Source: Sphingomonas gellani (GTDB lineage Bacteria; Pseudomonadota; Alphaproteobacteria; Sphingomonadales; Sphingomonadaceae). From it: a stretch of DNA of 64,000 nt. Location: assembly GCF_900110035.1 (NCBI RefSeq), contig NZ_FOCF01000004.1, positions 255,501 through 319,500 on the forward strand, in the 5' to 3' direction. The position numbers were made by a program, and so were the translations under genes. Positions 43,209-52,490 of this stretch are shown here, piece by piece (the stretch's first letter is position 1; every line of letters begins with the position of its first letter). Under the pieces are notes generated by a model. The model had not been told where the DNA came from and did no database searches. It worked only from the letters and a program-made list of their open reading frames with translations.

Positions 43209-44234
43209 TCATGCGTGCGCGGGAACGAGGAACTCGATGGGATCGCCCTCGCGGATCATCATGTCGCCGCCCTCATACCGCTCACCATCGAGCACGAAGC
43301 CCGAATCGATATGGAGACGCATCGCGGACGTGTCGGCACGGTGATAACCCCGCGCCTCGATCCAGCGTGCCTCCGACCCGGCGAGCACCGCCGGAACGGT
43401 CGCGGCGAGAAGCTTTGGCGGCGCATCGACGCCGAGCAGCTTCAGCCCGCCGCGTGCCCGACCGAATGGCTTGATGCCCAGCGGCAGGCGGGTCAGCGTG
43501 GAACCGAGCAGCAGGTACATGTTGCGATCGGTACAGCGGCCATCGGCCAGCTCGATCCGCATGCGATCACCGCGACGCCAGTTGTTGTTGCGTCCGCCGA
43601 ACAGCGTCTGCGCCACCGCACCGGTCAGGGTCAGGCCGACCGCGAGGCCGTTGAACGCGCCCAGCTTGTGCGTGTCCTGCGCCAGCGCGGTTGCGCGCAC
43701 GAAGGCGCCCGCCCCGAACAGGAAGCCACGCAGTGCCGGCTCCCGGCGGCCGATCCGCTCCACCACGATCGGCGCGCGCGACACGGTGTTGCCCGTATCG
43801 GCCGCCCGAATCGCATCGTCCAGCGTCCAGCCCTTCGGCACGCCAAGGTCGATCGCGAGGGCATTTGTCTTGCCCGAGGGCACCACGGCGACGCGCGGCA
43901 TGGTGCGGAAATGCATGGCCGCGGCGGTCAACACGTCGCGCACCGTTCCGTCACCGCCGCTGACGATCAACGTCTCCACGCCACGCGCAGCGAAGCGCGC
44001 CAGCGCGTCGTCCATCTCGCGCCGGCTGACTGGTGCGACGCCGGCGACATGCGCGGGCAGTCCGTCCAGCGCATTGCTGAGGCCGGCATTGCGGTGTGCA
44101 CGCCCGTTCAGGATCACGCCGACCGGCTGCGACGGCGCCTCAAACACGACCCGGAAGTCCGTGGGGGCCACGGCCGGGAAGGGAGGGAGGAGAAGGTCCG
44201 GGACGTTACTCCGGGACCGCACAAGAATGTTCAT
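43209..44234 (-). CDS. Diacylglycerol/ceramide-kinase-like lipid kinase
   Basis: 341 residues. The catalytic signature VSGGDGTVRDVLTAAA and PSGKTNALAIDLG place it in the DAG kinase catalytic superfamily (DgkB, YegS, sphingosine and ceramide kinases), which phosphorylate lipid hydroxyls with ATP. Cytoplasmic, no membrane helix. The start is ATG 44234; a TTG eight codons earlier is possible. Sphingomonads contain sphingolipids, and Caulobacter uses a kinase of this family (CpgB) on ceramide, so ceramide is a reasonable substrate candidate here, but the sequence alone cannot distinguish it. Confidence 0.88.
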   Translation of the reverse strand: MNILVRSRSNVPDLLLPPFPAVAPTDFRVVFEAPSQPVGVILNGRAHRNAGLSNALDGLPAHVAGVAPVSRREMDDALARFAARGVETLIVSGGDGTVRDVLTAAAMHFRTMPRVAVVPSGKTNALAIDLGVPKGWTLDDAIRAADTGNTVSRAPIVVERIGRREPALRGFLFGAGAFVRATALAQDTHKLGAFNGLAVGLTLTGAVAQTLFGGRNNNWRRGDRMRIELADGRCTDRNMYLLLGSTLTRLPLGIKPFGRARGGLKLLGVDAPPKLLAATVPAVLAGSEARWIEARGYHRADTSAMRLHIDSGFVLDGERYEGGDMMIREGDPIEFLVPAHA

Positions 44235-44383
44235 CGGTGCAGTCCCAACGCAAAACAACGCCTAAATTATGGCCGAGTGAAAACAAACTCTCCGCGGCGT
44301 CGTTCCGGAATCGGTGCGGCGAGCGCTCGGCGACCCGCGACACAGCGGGATGTGGGGGTGCCGAACCGCTCTGCCAAGGGTGG

Positions 44384-45025
44384 TCAGCCGTTCAGTGCGG
44401 TCACGAACGCCCGCGCGTTGCGGCCCGCCTCCGCCGCCGTCATGCCGGGCTTGTACAGCGCGGACCCGAGGCCGAACCCTGCCGCCCCGGCGCCGCGCCA
44501 TGCCGCCATGGTGTCGGGCGCTATGCCGCCGACCGGCAGCACCCGCGTGCCGCGCGGCAGCACGGCCAGCATCGCCTTCAGCACAGGCGGGCCGCCCGCT
44601 TCTGCCGGAAAGAGCTTCAGTGCCGTCGCGCCCGCCTCCAGTGCGGCGAATGCCTCTGTCGGGGTCGCGATGCCCGGCAGGGAGGCGAGGCCGGCCTCAG
44701 CGCTCGCCGCGATCACGGCGGTGTTCGCATTGGGGGAGATGACCATCGTCCCGCCGGCGTCCGCCATCGCCGCGACGTCCTGCACGCGCAGCACCGTTCC
44801 GGCGCCGATCACCGCGCGCCCGGCGAACCGTCGCGCCAGCCGCGCCACGCTGTCCAGCGGGTCGGGGGAGTTCATCGGCACCTCGATCAGGGTGAAGCCT
44901 GCATCGACCAGCTCATCCCCGATCGCCTCCACCTCGTCCGAGCGGACCCCGCGAAGGATCGCAACCAGGGGGCAACGTGCGAACGCGTCGTCGAACGCGG
45001 CGACATGGGGCGAGGGGGTGGTCAT
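44384..45025 (-). CDS. dgoA: 2-dehydro-3-deoxy-6-phosphogalactonate aldolase
   Basis: 213 residues. Class I aldolase: Schiff-base Lys137 (TALKLFPAEAGGPP), Glu48 (LIEVPMNSPD) and the phosphate-binding VLPVGGIAPDTM. The MNSPDP after the Glu is typical of the galactonate enzyme DgoA, as opposed to KDPG aldolase, which has LRTP there. Splits 2-dehydro-3-deoxy-6-phosphogalactonate to pyruvate and glyceraldehyde 3-phosphate. It overlaps dgoK as ATGA (45022-45025). Confidence 0.93.
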   Translation of the reverse strand: MTTPSPHVAAFDDAFARCPLVAILRGVRSDEVEAIGDELVDAGFTLIEVPMNSPDPLDSVARLARRFAGRAVIGAGTVLRVQDVAAMADAGGTMVISPNANTAVIAASAEAGLASLPGIATPTEAFAALEAGATALKLFPAEAGGPPVLKAMLAVLPRGTRVLPVGGIAPDTMAAWRGAGAAGFGLGSALYKPGMTAAEAGRNARAFVTALNG

Positions 45026-45897
45026 GACATGGCTCCGATCCGGACGATTCCCGCGACAAAGGCGGCATGGCTGTCGATGGCGAACGCCTCGCGGCCGTTG
45101 GCCTCTATCGCGATGGTGTAAAGCGCGCCGAGCACGGGATCGGCCAGCAGGTGGACGGCATCGTGCCGGCTGTCGGCGAGACGGGCCGCGACGTCGCTGC
45201 CGATCAACAGCCCGCTGACATAGCTGGCGGCATCGGCATCGTCGCGCAGGTTCAGCATCGCCGCGGCACGGACGCCGAACAGGTCGGCGGCGAGGTCACG
45301 GCGCTTGCCATGCTCGACGCCCTCGCGGAACGCATCGCCGGGCGACACCGACCCGCCCAGCTGCGGGGCCAGAATCGAGTGGCCGCGCAGCATTGCGAAC
45401 AGCTCACCCGTCATCGCGGTGGTGAAGCCGGCGATGCGCCCGTCCTCCATGCTGACCCATTTGCAGTGCGTACCAGGTTGCGCCAGCAGCGCGTTGGGCG
45501 GCGCCAATCCGGCTGCGACGGCGCCCAGCAACTGGACCTCCTCGCCCCGCATTACGTCGCCGCGCCCGCCCTGGACGCTGGAGACACCCGGCACGATCGC
45601 GGTGCGCTCGTCCACCCAGCTCAGCGCGCAGGCCAGGTCCATCATCCCGGCGGGGGCGGGGACATAGGGCGCGACCTGCCAGCCGATGGTCGATCCGACC
45701 ATGCCGGCCAGCAGCATCGGCAGATCGCCGAAGCTGTCGCGGATCGTCGCCACCTCTGCCGGAAAGGCGCCAGCAGCGACCGCCTTCACGCCGCGATCGT
45801 CCCGCTCGCTGCGGATCACTACGCCGTCCTCGATCAGGTAGACGCGCCGGTTGGTCGTGCCCCAATCGACCGCAAGAAAGCGTTCGCCGATCCGCAT
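45022..45897 (-). CDS. dgoK: 2-dehydro-3-deoxygalactonokinase
   Basis: 291 residues. Phosphorylates 2-dehydro-3-deoxygalactonate at O6, one step before DgoA. FLAVDWGTTNRRVYLI is the ATPase phosphate-1 loop of the DgoK family. Further conserved parts are GMVGSTIGWQVAPYVPAPAG, VSSVQGGRGDVMRGEEVQLLG and QPGTHCKWV. The start is ATG 45897, matching the usual N-terminus; ATG 45915 would overlap the transporter gene by 10 bp. Operon order is symporter, dgoK, dgoA. Confidence 0.93.
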   Translation of the reverse strand: MRIGERFLAVDWGTTNRRVYLIEDGVVIRSERDDRGVKAVAAGAFPAEVATIRDSFGDLPMLLAGMVGSTIGWQVAPYVPAPAGMMDLACALSWVDERTAIVPGVSSVQGGRGDVMRGEEVQLLGAVAAGLAPPNALLAQPGTHCKWVSMEDGRIAGFTTAMTGELFAMLRGHSILAPQLGGSVSPGDAFREGVEHGKRRDLAADLFGVRAAAMLNLRDDADAASYVSGLLIGSDVAARLADSRHDAVHLLADPVLGALYTIAIEANGREAFAIDSHAAFVAGIVRIGAMS

Positions 45898-45905
45898 CGC
45901 GTCGC

Positions 45906-47495
45906 TCACCACCATGTCGCGTACAGCGCGATCAGGATCAGGATCACGCCGATCGCACCGACATTGAACCCGGTGCGGGTCGCATAGCGGACATCGCCCG
46001 TCTCGATCGTGTCCGTGCCGGCGCGGCTAGGCGTCACCAGCGACACCAGCACGCACAGCGCCAGCGCGATCAGGAACACCAGCCCCATGCGGTTCATGAA
46101 CGGTACGGTCGGGGCCGCCACCTTCATCAGGTAGGACAGCAGGACGGAAGCGACCGCCGCCGTGATCGCACCCGCTTCGTTCGCCCGCTTCCAGAACAGG
46201 CCGACCAGGAAGATCACGGTGATCCCGGGCGTGAAGAAGCCGGTGAATTCCTGAATGAACTGGAACGCCTGCTCGCTGGACCCGACCAGCGGGCGCGCGG
46301 TCAGAATGGCGATGACGATCGCCGCGATCGCGGTGATACGCCCTACCTTCACCAGATGGCGCTCGGACCCGATCGTACCCTCGCCATTCTCTGCCGGCTG
46401 CGGCCGGAATTTGGCATAAAGGTCGAGGGTGAAGATGGTCGCGATCGAATTGATCTTCGACGCTGTCGACGCGATGATAGCCGCGACCAGTGCAGCGAAC
46501 ACCAAGCCCAGCAGCCCGGTCGGCAAAAGCCGCATCATGGTCGGATACGCCTCGTCCGGCTTTGCCAGACCCGGCGCCAGCAGCACGGCGGCGATGCCCG
46601 GCAGCACGATGATCATCGGCATCAACAGTTTCAGGAACGCCGCGAACAGCACGCCCTTCTGCGCCTCGTCAATCGATTTGGCGGCCAGCGCGCGCTGGAT
46701 GATATACTGGTTGAACCCCCAATAGCTGAGGTTGGCGATCCACATTCCGCCGATCAGCACCGACAAGCCGGGCAGGTCCATGTAGTGCGGATCGCCCTGT
46801 TTCAGGATCATGTGGAAATGGTCGGGGATCGTCTGCGTCAGCTTGCTCCAGCCCGCCGTCACGCCCTCACCGCCGCTGATCTTGTCCAGCGTCAGGTACG
46901 CGACGACGAGGCCACCCAGCACCAGCAGCGTGACCTGCACGATGTCGGTCAGCGCAACCGCCTTCAGCCCGCCCTTGATCTGGTACAGCAGCGCGAACAC
47001 GCCCAGGATCACCAGCGCCAGCGTCTGGTCGACGCCGGCCACCTTGGTCACCGCGATCGATCCCAGCCAGATGATGCTGGTCAGGTTCACGAACACGTAC
47101 AGCGCCAGCCAGAACAGCGCCATCAGCGTCCGGATGCGCGGGCCGTACCGCCGCTCCAGGAACTGCGGCATGGTGTAGATTTCGTTGCGCAGGAAGATGG
47201 GCAGGAAGAACTTGCCCACGATCAGCAGCGTCAGCGCCGCCATCCACTCATAGGATGCGATGGCCAGGCCGATGGCATAGCCCGATCCCGACATGCCCAC
47301 GATCTGTTCGGCGGAGATGTTCGCCGCGATCAGCGATGCGCCGATCGCCCACCAGGGCAGGTTCTTGGACGCCAGGAAATAGTCGGACGTGGTCTTGGCG
47401 TGCCCGGCCTTTTCGCGGCTGACCCACTGCGCCAGCCCGAATATGCCGATCGCGTACAGCAGCACGACGGCGGCGTCGATCATCGATAGGGTCAT
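45906..47495 (-). CDS. Sodium/galactose-type symporter (SSS family, vSGLT-like)
   Basis: 529 residues with about 14 membrane helices. SSS signatures: TTSDYFLASKNLPWWAIGASLIAANISAEQIVGMSGSGYAIG, RNEIYTMPQFLERRYG, NLTSIIWLGSIAVTKV and GLLGLVFAALVAAIIASTASKINSIATIFTLDLY, the last carrying the sodium-site Ser/Thr residues. Close in layout to the Vibrio galactose symporter vSGLT. Given dgoK/dgoA downstream, galactose or a galactonate-forming sugar is the probable substrate. GGGGAGG lies about 10 nt before the ATG. First gene of the operon, facing the GntR regulator. Confidence 0.94.
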   Translation of the reverse strand: MTLSMIDAAVVLLYAIGIFGLAQWVSREKAGHAKTTSDYFLASKNLPWWAIGASLIAANISAEQIVGMSGSGYAIGLAIASYEWMAALTLLIVGKFFLPIFLRNEIYTMPQFLERRYGPRIRTLMALFWLALYVFVNLTSIIWLGSIAVTKVAGVDQTLALVILGVFALLYQIKGGLKAVALTDIVQVTLLVLGGLVVAYLTLDKISGGEGVTAGWSKLTQTIPDHFHMILKQGDPHYMDLPGLSVLIGGMWIANLSYWGFNQYIIQRALAAKSIDEAQKGVLFAAFLKLLMPMIIVLPGIAAVLLAPGLAKPDEAYPTMMRLLPTGLLGLVFAALVAAIIASTASKINSIATIFTLDLYAKFRPQPAENGEGTIGSERHLVKVGRITAIAAIVIAILTARPLVGSSEQAFQFIQEFTGFFTPGITVIFLVGLFWKRANEAGAITAAVASVLLSYLMKVAAPTVPFMNRMGLVFLIALALCVLVSLVTPSRAGTDTIETGDVRYATRTGFNVGAIGVILILIALYATWW

Positions 47496-47558
47496 GTCGG
47501 TCTGTTCCTCCCCCGGTCAGGCGGACGGATCACCGCACGGTCGCTGGCCGAGCCTCTG

Positions 47559-47580
47559 GATTTATATGATTTAAAATAAC
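47559..47580. promoter_or_regulatory. A/T-rich divergent promoter/operator between symporter and GntR genes
   Basis: A 22-bp nearly pure A/T block (gatttatatgatttaaaata and flanks) lies inside the 145-bp space between two divergent genes. It probably contains -10 elements and the regulator site. No precise palindrome can be fixed by eye. Confidence 0.4.
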
Positions 47581-47640
47581 TGTCCAGCCGCGACATGAAT
47601 TTGGCGTGACAGGCGGGCAGGGCCGGGTCACACTGGGGTC

Positions 47641-48378
47641 ATGCCGTTGCCCGTTTCGAACAGCCATGCCGCGGACCGACCGGCGTTTGGTCGCAACCTG
47701 ACCTATGGCATGCTCGACGCGTTGGGTCGCGCCATCGTCATCGGCGAGTATGAAACGGTCGGGTTCCCCACCGAGGCGGAACTGGCCAAGCAGAACGGCG
47801 TCAGCCGATCCGTCACGCGTGAGGCGGTGAAGATGCTGACCGCGAAGGGGCTGCTCAGCGCCCGGCCACGACAGGGCACCGTGGTGCAGCCGGCCAGTTC
47901 GTGGAACCTGTTCGATCCCGACGTGCTGCGCTGGCTGTTGGAGCGGAAGTTCTCGATCGACCTGCTGCGCCAGTTCAGCCAGTTGCGTGTCGCGATCGAG
48001 CCGGAGGCGGCGGCGCTCGCCGCGTGCTTCGCCGGCGAGGCGGATCGGACCGCCATCGCCGACGGCCTTCGCCGGATGAGGGAGGCGGAGCTGGGGCATG
48101 AGGACACGCTGGACGCGGACATCGCCTTTCACGTGGCGGTGCTGCATGGGTCCAAGAACCCGTTCTACGCCCAGTTCCGCGATGTCGTATCGACGGCGCT
48201 CAGGACGTCGATCCGCTTCACCAACCGGATGAAAGGGCATTCGGCCAGCATCCGCGATCATGAAGCCGTGGCGAACGCCATCGCGTCCGGCGACGCGGCC
48301 AGCGCGAGAGAGGCGATGCGCGGGTTGATCCAGGACGTCATCGACCTGATCGATCAGGTGGAACGCGAACGCAGCTGA
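47641..48378 (+). CDS. GntR/FadR-family regulator (DgoR-like)
   Basis: 245 residues. Winged-helix HTH with FPTEAELAKQNGVSRSVTREAVKMLTAKGLLSARPRQGTVV (about 42-82), then an all-helical FCD ligand domain with LRVAIEPEAAALAACFA, DADIAFHVAVLHGSKNPFYAQF and a late HEAV. The FCD metal-binding Asp and His residues are in place. Divergent from the symporter-dgoK-dgoA operon, so it probably represses it and is released by galactonate or its dehydration product, as DgoR is. That ligand is inferred. Confidence 0.92.
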   Translation: MPLPVSNSHAADRPAFGRNLTYGMLDALGRAIVIGEYETVGFPTEAELAKQNGVSRSVTREAVKMLTAKGLLSARPRQGTVVQPASSWNLFDPDVLRWLLERKFSIDLLRQFSQLRVAIEPEAAALAACFAGEADRTAIADGLRRMREAELGHEDTLDADIAFHVAVLHGSKNPFYAQFRDVVSTALRTSIRFTNRMKGHSASIRDHEAVANAIASGDAASAREAMRGLIQDVIDLIDQVERERS

Positions 48379-48398
48379 AGGCGCCGTGGGGCAGGGTG

Positions 48399-48794
48399 TC
48401 AGGCCGATGCCGCGTCCGCCGTCACCACGATCCCGTCCACCACGGCCACCGGCCATGTCGTCAGCCGCTGACCACTGCACGGGCCGCCGACGCATCGGCC
48501 GTCCTCCACCTCGAACAGCGCGGAGTGCCAGCTGCACGCGATCAGCTGTCCGTCCGGGGTGAGATACTCGTCGAGCACCTGCGCCAGCGGCAGGCCCATG
48601 TGCGGGCACCGATCCACATACCCCCACACCCGCTCCCCGCGCCGAACGACGAAGCCATGGAAGCGCCCGGCGCGCATCTGCAGCACGAAATTGCGTGCGG
48701 CCCCGTCCGTCAGGCTTTCAAGTGTCGCGAGCCGAACACCGGCGGGCGTGGAGGTCAGTCGCTCGCCCGCGTCGGGGATGGGCCCGTCGCTCAT
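48399..48794 (-). CDS. Rieske [2Fe-2S] protein, small ferredoxin-like
   Basis: 131 residues: one Rieske domain with Cys63-x-His65 ([10 protein letters not shown]) and Cys87-x-x-His90 (ACSWHSALF) binding a 2Fe-2S cluster. No catalytic domain, so an electron carrier or a small regulatory redox protein. It overlaps hmgA as ATGA (48791-48794), so it is made with the homogentisate pathway, though no dioxygenase in this operon is known to need a Rieske partner. Confidence 0.9.
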   Translation of the reverse strand: MSDGPIPDAGERLTSTPAGVRLATLESLTDGAARNFVLQMRAGRFHGFVVRRGERVWGYVDRCPHMGLPLAQVLDEYLTPDGQLIACSWHSALFEVEDGRCVGGPCSGQRLTTWPVAVVDGIVVTADAASA

Positions 48795-50077
48795 TCCGGC
48801 AGGCGCGCCTTGGCGAAGCCGCTCCAGACATCGTCATAGTCTAGCTGGGCTGTCGGCGTCTCGCTGGCCCAGCGTGTCGGGCGGACGGGCAGCCTAGTTT
48901 CGAACATGAAGGCCATGGTGTTGTCGACCTTCTGCGGCTTCAACTCCGCCGCCACGGCCTTTTCGTAGCTCGCTTGATCGGGCCCATGGCCGTTCATCTG
49001 GTTGTGCAACGAGGCGCCGCCGGGCGCGAAGCCGCCTTCCTTCGCGTCATAGGCGCCCTGGATCAGCCCCATGAACTCGCTCATGACGTTGCGGTGGAAC
49101 CAGGGCGGCCGGAACGTGTCCTCCGCCACCATCCAGCGCGGTGGGAAGATCACGAAATCGCAATTGGCGGTGCCCGGCGTGTCGCTGGGGCTGGTCAGGA
49201 CGGTGAAGATCGACGGGTCCGGATGATCGAAACTGACCGTGTTGATCGTGTTGAACCGGGTCAGGTCGTATCGGCACGGGGCAAGGTTGCCGTGCCAGGC
49301 GACCACGTCGAACGGCGAGTGGTCGAGCTGAGTCTCCCACAGTCCGCCGCCGAACTTCTGCACCACCTGAACGGGGCGGTCGTCATCCTCGAACCAGGCG
49401 ACCGGTGTCTCGAAATCGCGGGGGTTGGCTAGGCCGTTCGCGCCGATCGGCCCCAGGTCCGGCAGACGGAACAGCGCGCCGTAATTCTCGCACACATAGC
49501 CACGCGCCTCGCCATCGGGCAGCGCGACCCGGAACCTCACGCCGCGCGGGATCAACGCGATCTGTAGCGGCGCCACCTCGATGCGTCCCATTTCCGTGTC
49601 GATCACCAGCCGACCGCGCTCGGGCACGATCAGCATCTCTCCATCGGACGAGAAGAAGGCGCGCTCCATCGACCGGTTCGCCGCATACAGGTGTATGCCC
49701 ACGCCGGTCTGCGCCCCCACGTCGCCCCCGCCGCCATAGGTGACCAGCCCGTCGAGCCAGTCGGTCGGCTTTGCCGGCATCGGCAGCGGGTCCCAGCGCA
49801 GTCGGTTGGGAGAGGGGGGTACCTCGTCGAACGGTCCCGACCGGACCAGCTTGCCGCCAGAGTACGCCGTGAAGGGCGCGTGGTTGGCGGTCGGGCGCAA
49901 ACGATACAGCCACGCCCGCCGGTTCTCGGATCGCGGTGCGGTGAAGGCGGTGCCGGACAGCTGTTCGGCATACAGGCCGAAAGGCACCTTTTGCGGGCTA
50001 TTGCGGCCGATCGGCAGCGCGCCGGACACCGCTTCCGTCGCATGATGGTTGGCGAAGCCGGGGAGGTAGTTGGTCAT
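48791..50077 (-). CDS. hmgA: Homogentisate 1,2-dioxygenase
   Basis: 428 residues, full length for the family. Opens the ring of homogentisate to maleylacetoacetate using Fe(II). Family landmarks: [26 protein letters not shown] at the N-terminus, [10 protein letters not shown], and the metal region [41 protein letters not shown] with its His and Glu ligands. Second gene after hpd on the same strand; the 128-bp spacer contains two hairpins (see 50122-50194). Confidence 0.97.
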   Translation of the reverse strand: MTNYLPGFANHHATEAVSGALPIGRNSPQKVPFGLYAEQLSGTAFTAPRSENRRAWLYRLRPTANHAPFTAYSGGKLVRSGPFDEVPPSPNRLRWDPLPMPAKPTDWLDGLVTYGGGGDVGAQTGVGIHLYAANRSMERAFFSSDGEMLIVPERGRLVIDTEMGRIEVAPLQIALIPRGVRFRVALPDGEARGYVCENYGALFRLPDLGPIGANGLANPRDFETPVAWFEDDDRPVQVVQKFGGGLWETQLDHSPFDVVAWHGNLAPCRYDLTRFNTINTVSFDHPDPSIFTVLTSPSDTPGTANCDFVIFPPRWMVAEDTFRPPWFHRNVMSEFMGLIQGAYDAKEGGFAPGGASLHNQMNGHGPDQASYEKAVAAELKPQKVDNTMAFMFETRLPVRPTRWASETPTAQLDYDDVWSGFAKARLPE

Positions 50078-50121
50078 CGGGATATCCTGTCCGTCACCGC
50101 CGGTGAACCCGGCGCGTCGGT

Positions 50122-50194
50122 CCCGGCAAAGCCGGGTCCTGTGCCCCGGCTTCGCTCATGCCGTCCGGGCGGGGCGCCGTGCCGTCGCACGGCA
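50122..50194 (-). other. Two hairpins between hpd and hmgA
   Basis: CCCGGCaaaGCCGGG (50122-50136) and TGCCGTcgcACGGCA (50180-50194) are perfect short stems in the spacer between two same-strand genes. Neither is followed by a T-run. They may limit read-through from hpd into hmgA or protect the message. Confidence 0.4.
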
Positions 50195-50205
50195 TTCGGC
50201 GGAGC

Positions 50206-51276
50206 TTACGCATCCACCGTGATGACGCCGCGTCTGATCTGATCCAGTTCAATGCTTTCGTACAGCGCCTGGAAGTTGCCGTTGCCGAAGCCCTGATTGC
50301 CCTTGCGCTGGATGATTTCGAAAAAGATCGGGCCGACCATCGTGTCGGTGAAGATCTGCAGCAGGATGCCCTCGTCACCGACATTGCCGTCGATCAGGAT
50401 ACGGTTGCGGCGGAGCCGTTCCATATCCTCGCCATGGCCGGGCACGCGCTTGTCGACCAGTTCGTAATAGGTCTCGATCGTGTCCTGCAACCGCACGCCG
50501 CGCTCGCGCAGCTTTTCCACGGTGGCGAAGATATCGTCGGTCGTGAAGGCGAGGTGCTGGATGCCCTCGCCGTTGTAATCGCGGATGAACTCCTCGATCT
50601 GGCTCTTGTCGTCCTGGCTTTCGTTCAAGGGGATGCGAATCGCCTTGTCAGGCGCGATCATCGCCTGGCTGAACAGGCCGGTCGCCTTGCCCTTGATGTC
50701 GAAATACTTCTGTTCCTCGAAACCGAAGATCTGGTTGTAGAATTGCGACCAGACCCGCATCTGCCCGCGCCGGACATTGTGGGTCAAATGGTCGAGCAGG
50801 TCGAGGCCGACATTGTTCGCCGCTTCAGCATCCTGCCAGCCGGCGATCTCGTCCCAGGTGTCGTACAGCGTGCCGGAGTCGCCATGCTGGTCGATCAGAT
50901 ATAGGTTCGATCCGCCGATCCCCTGAAGCACATGGCTGCCCGTGCCCAGCGCGCCGGTCGCGGGATCGCCGGCCGGCGCACCGCGTGCGAGAGCCGCGTC
51001 GAAGGCCTCCTGCGCGTCAGCGACACGGAACGCCATGCCGTTCGCGGACGGGCCATGCTCCGCGCGAAAGGCCGCCGCCTGGCCGCTGTCCTCGCGGTTC
51101 AGCAACAGGTTGATGCGACCCTGCTTGTACCGCGTGATGTTCCGCTCCGGATGCCGATGCGTCGGCACGAAGCCCATCTGCTCGAACAAGGTGACGAGGC
51201 GGTCGGGATCGGGCGAGGTGAATTCGCAGAACTCGAATCCGGCCAGGCCCATCGGGTTGACGTCCATGTGTTCCAT
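50206..51276 (-). CDS. hpd: 4-hydroxyphenylpyruvate dioxygenase
   Basis: 356 residues. Converts 4-hydroxyphenylpyruvate to homogentisate with Fe(II) and O2. N-terminal half: GFEFCEFTSPDPDRLVTLFEQMGF. Catalytic half: GLDLLDHLTHNVRRGQM (first His ligand), EGIQHLAFTTDDIF (second His) and GPIFFEIIQRKGNQGFGNGNFQALYESIE (Glu ligand and C-terminal helix that shields the site). Full length for the family. An inverted repeat lies just upstream (51301-51339). Confidence 0.97.
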   Translation of the reverse strand: MEHMDVNPMGLAGFEFCEFTSPDPDRLVTLFEQMGFVPTHRHPERNITRYKQGRINLLLNREDSGQAAAFRAEHGPSANGMAFRVADAQEAFDAALARGAPAGDPATGALGTGSHVLQGIGGSNLYLIDQHGDSGTLYDTWDEIAGWQDAEAANNVGLDLLDHLTHNVRRGQMRVWSQFYNQIFGFEEQKYFDIKGKATGLFSQAMIAPDKAIRIPLNESQDDKSQIEEFIRDYNGEGIQHLAFTTDDIFATVEKLRERGVRLQDTIETYYELVDKRVPGHGEDMERLRRNRILIDGNVGDEGILLQIFTDTMVGPIFFEIIQRKGNQGFGNGNFQALYESIELDQIRRGVITVDA

Positions 51277-51300
51277 GCCGACACGGCTCCTGTGGTAACT

Positions 51301-51339
51301 ATTGATACCAATGTGCGGCTCGGACGATCTGGTGTCAAT
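51301..51339. promoter_or_regulatory. Inverted repeat upstream of hpd (candidate operator)
   Basis: ATTGATACCA (51301-51310) and TGGTGTCAAT (51330-51339) are inverted copies matching at 9 of 10 positions, 19 bp apart, in the space between hpd (minus) and the glycosyltransferase (plus). The spacing suits two dimers or a looped tetramer such as an Lrp/AsnC or MarR-type regulator. Confidence 0.5.
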
Positions 51340-51410
51340 GGATACTACTCTGCCGCAATGGTGGCGGTCGCTGCGGAACGTCGCGGGGCGGCGGAGGGTT
51401 AAGCCCTTTC

Positions 51411-52490
51411 ATGACAACGCATTCTTCTTCGATACGCCATGTCGCGATCGCGCTGCCGGCCAAGGACGAGGAGGGGTGTTTGCCCGCCTGCCTCACGGCC
51501 CTCGATGCTGCGGCGGCGTTTTACGGCGGCCCGGTGACGGTGGTCGTGCTGGCCAACAACTGCACCGATGGCACGGTGGGCACCTTGCGAGCCGCGCGCC
51601 TGCGACATGCGCGGCTTGATTGGCGTGCGGTGTCGCTGCTGCCGGGCGCGCGACACGCCGGCTGGGCGCGGCGGCTCGCATTCGATGCGGCGGCGGACCT
51701 GCTGGTGCAGCCGGGCGACATCCTCGCTTCCACGGACGCAGATACTTGCGTCGCGCCCGATTGGATCGTGCGGATGCTGGCGCATTGCGATGCCGGGGCG
51801 GACGCCGTCGCGGGTCGCGCCCTGACCCGCCGTGCCGACCGCGCCAGCCTGGGTAAGCGGGCGGCCGGACGGCTGAACATGCTGGGCCGCTATTACACCG
51901 CGCTCGACTGGCTGCGCGCCGACATGACGCCGGAGGCCCATGATCCCTGGCCCCGGCATTTCTACGAAGGGGGGGCGAGCATCGCGCTGACCCTGGACCT
52001 GTATCGGCGCATCGGCGGCGCGCCGACACCCTCGCTGGCCGAGGACCGTGCCCTGTTCGCGGCGGTGCGGGCGGCGGGCGGGCAGGTGCGTCATCCTCTG
52101 GACGTGCGGGTGTTCACGTCCAGCCGGCTGGAGGGGCGCGCGCCCGGAGGGATGGCGGATGCGTTCGCCCGCTGGATCGCGCAGGACGAGGGCGAGCCGT
52201 TGCACGAAACCTATGCATTTCCCGCCGCGCTGGACCCCGAAAACGCGGTGCCGGCCGATCAGCTCAGCTTTCGCACCCTGCCGACCGCGGTCGCGACCGC
52301 TGGCGCGACGATCCGCGCGCGCCGTTCACGCGCGGCGCCACAGGTCCAGCCGATAGCGATCCCGCCGCTCCTCCGCGACGATCTCGACCGCCCGGTCCAG
52401 CAGGTGTCGGAGTGTGGCGACGGCGTCGTCCCCGGACTTGGGATAGTCGGTCTCCCCCGTCCAGTGGACCAGCAGCAGGTGGCCGCCTGA
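51411..52490 (+). CDS. Family 2 glycosyltransferase
   Basis: 359 residues in the open frame. The GT-A fold appears as VAIALPAKDEEGCLPACLTAL, VVVLANNCTDGTVGTL, GDILASTDADTCVAPDWIV (DxD motif) and HFYEGGASIALTLDLYRRIGGAPTPSLAEDRALF (catalytic base region). The last 55 codons lie antisense to the methyltransferase gene and read as low-complexity Pro/Arg sequence, so the true functional end may be near 52325. It converges on the PIG-L/methyltransferase/acyl-CoA dehydrogenase set and probably works with it. Confidence 0.85.
   Translation: MTTHSSSIRHVAIALPAKDEEGCLPACLTALDAAAAFYGGPVTVVVLANNCTDGTVGTLRAARLRHARLDWRAVSLLPGARHAGWARRLAFDAAADLLVQPGDILASTDADTCVAPDWIVRMLAHCDAGADAVAGRALTRRADRASLGKRAAGRLNMLGRYYTALDWLRADMTPEAHDPWPRHFYEGGASIALTLDLYRRIGGAPTPSLAEDRALFAAVRAAGGQVRHPLDVRVFTSSRLEGRAPGGMADAFARWIAQDEGEPLHETYAFPAALDPENAVPADQLSFRTLPTAVATAGATIRARRSRAAPQVQPIAIPPLLRDDLDRPVQQVSECGDGVVPGLGIVGLPRPVDQQQVAA

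Noticed and set aside
36647..44234. A mobile island carrying the polysaccharide and lipid genes
   Set aside because: No transposase, integrase, tRNA edge or flanking direct repeat was seen, and codon use is like the surroundings.
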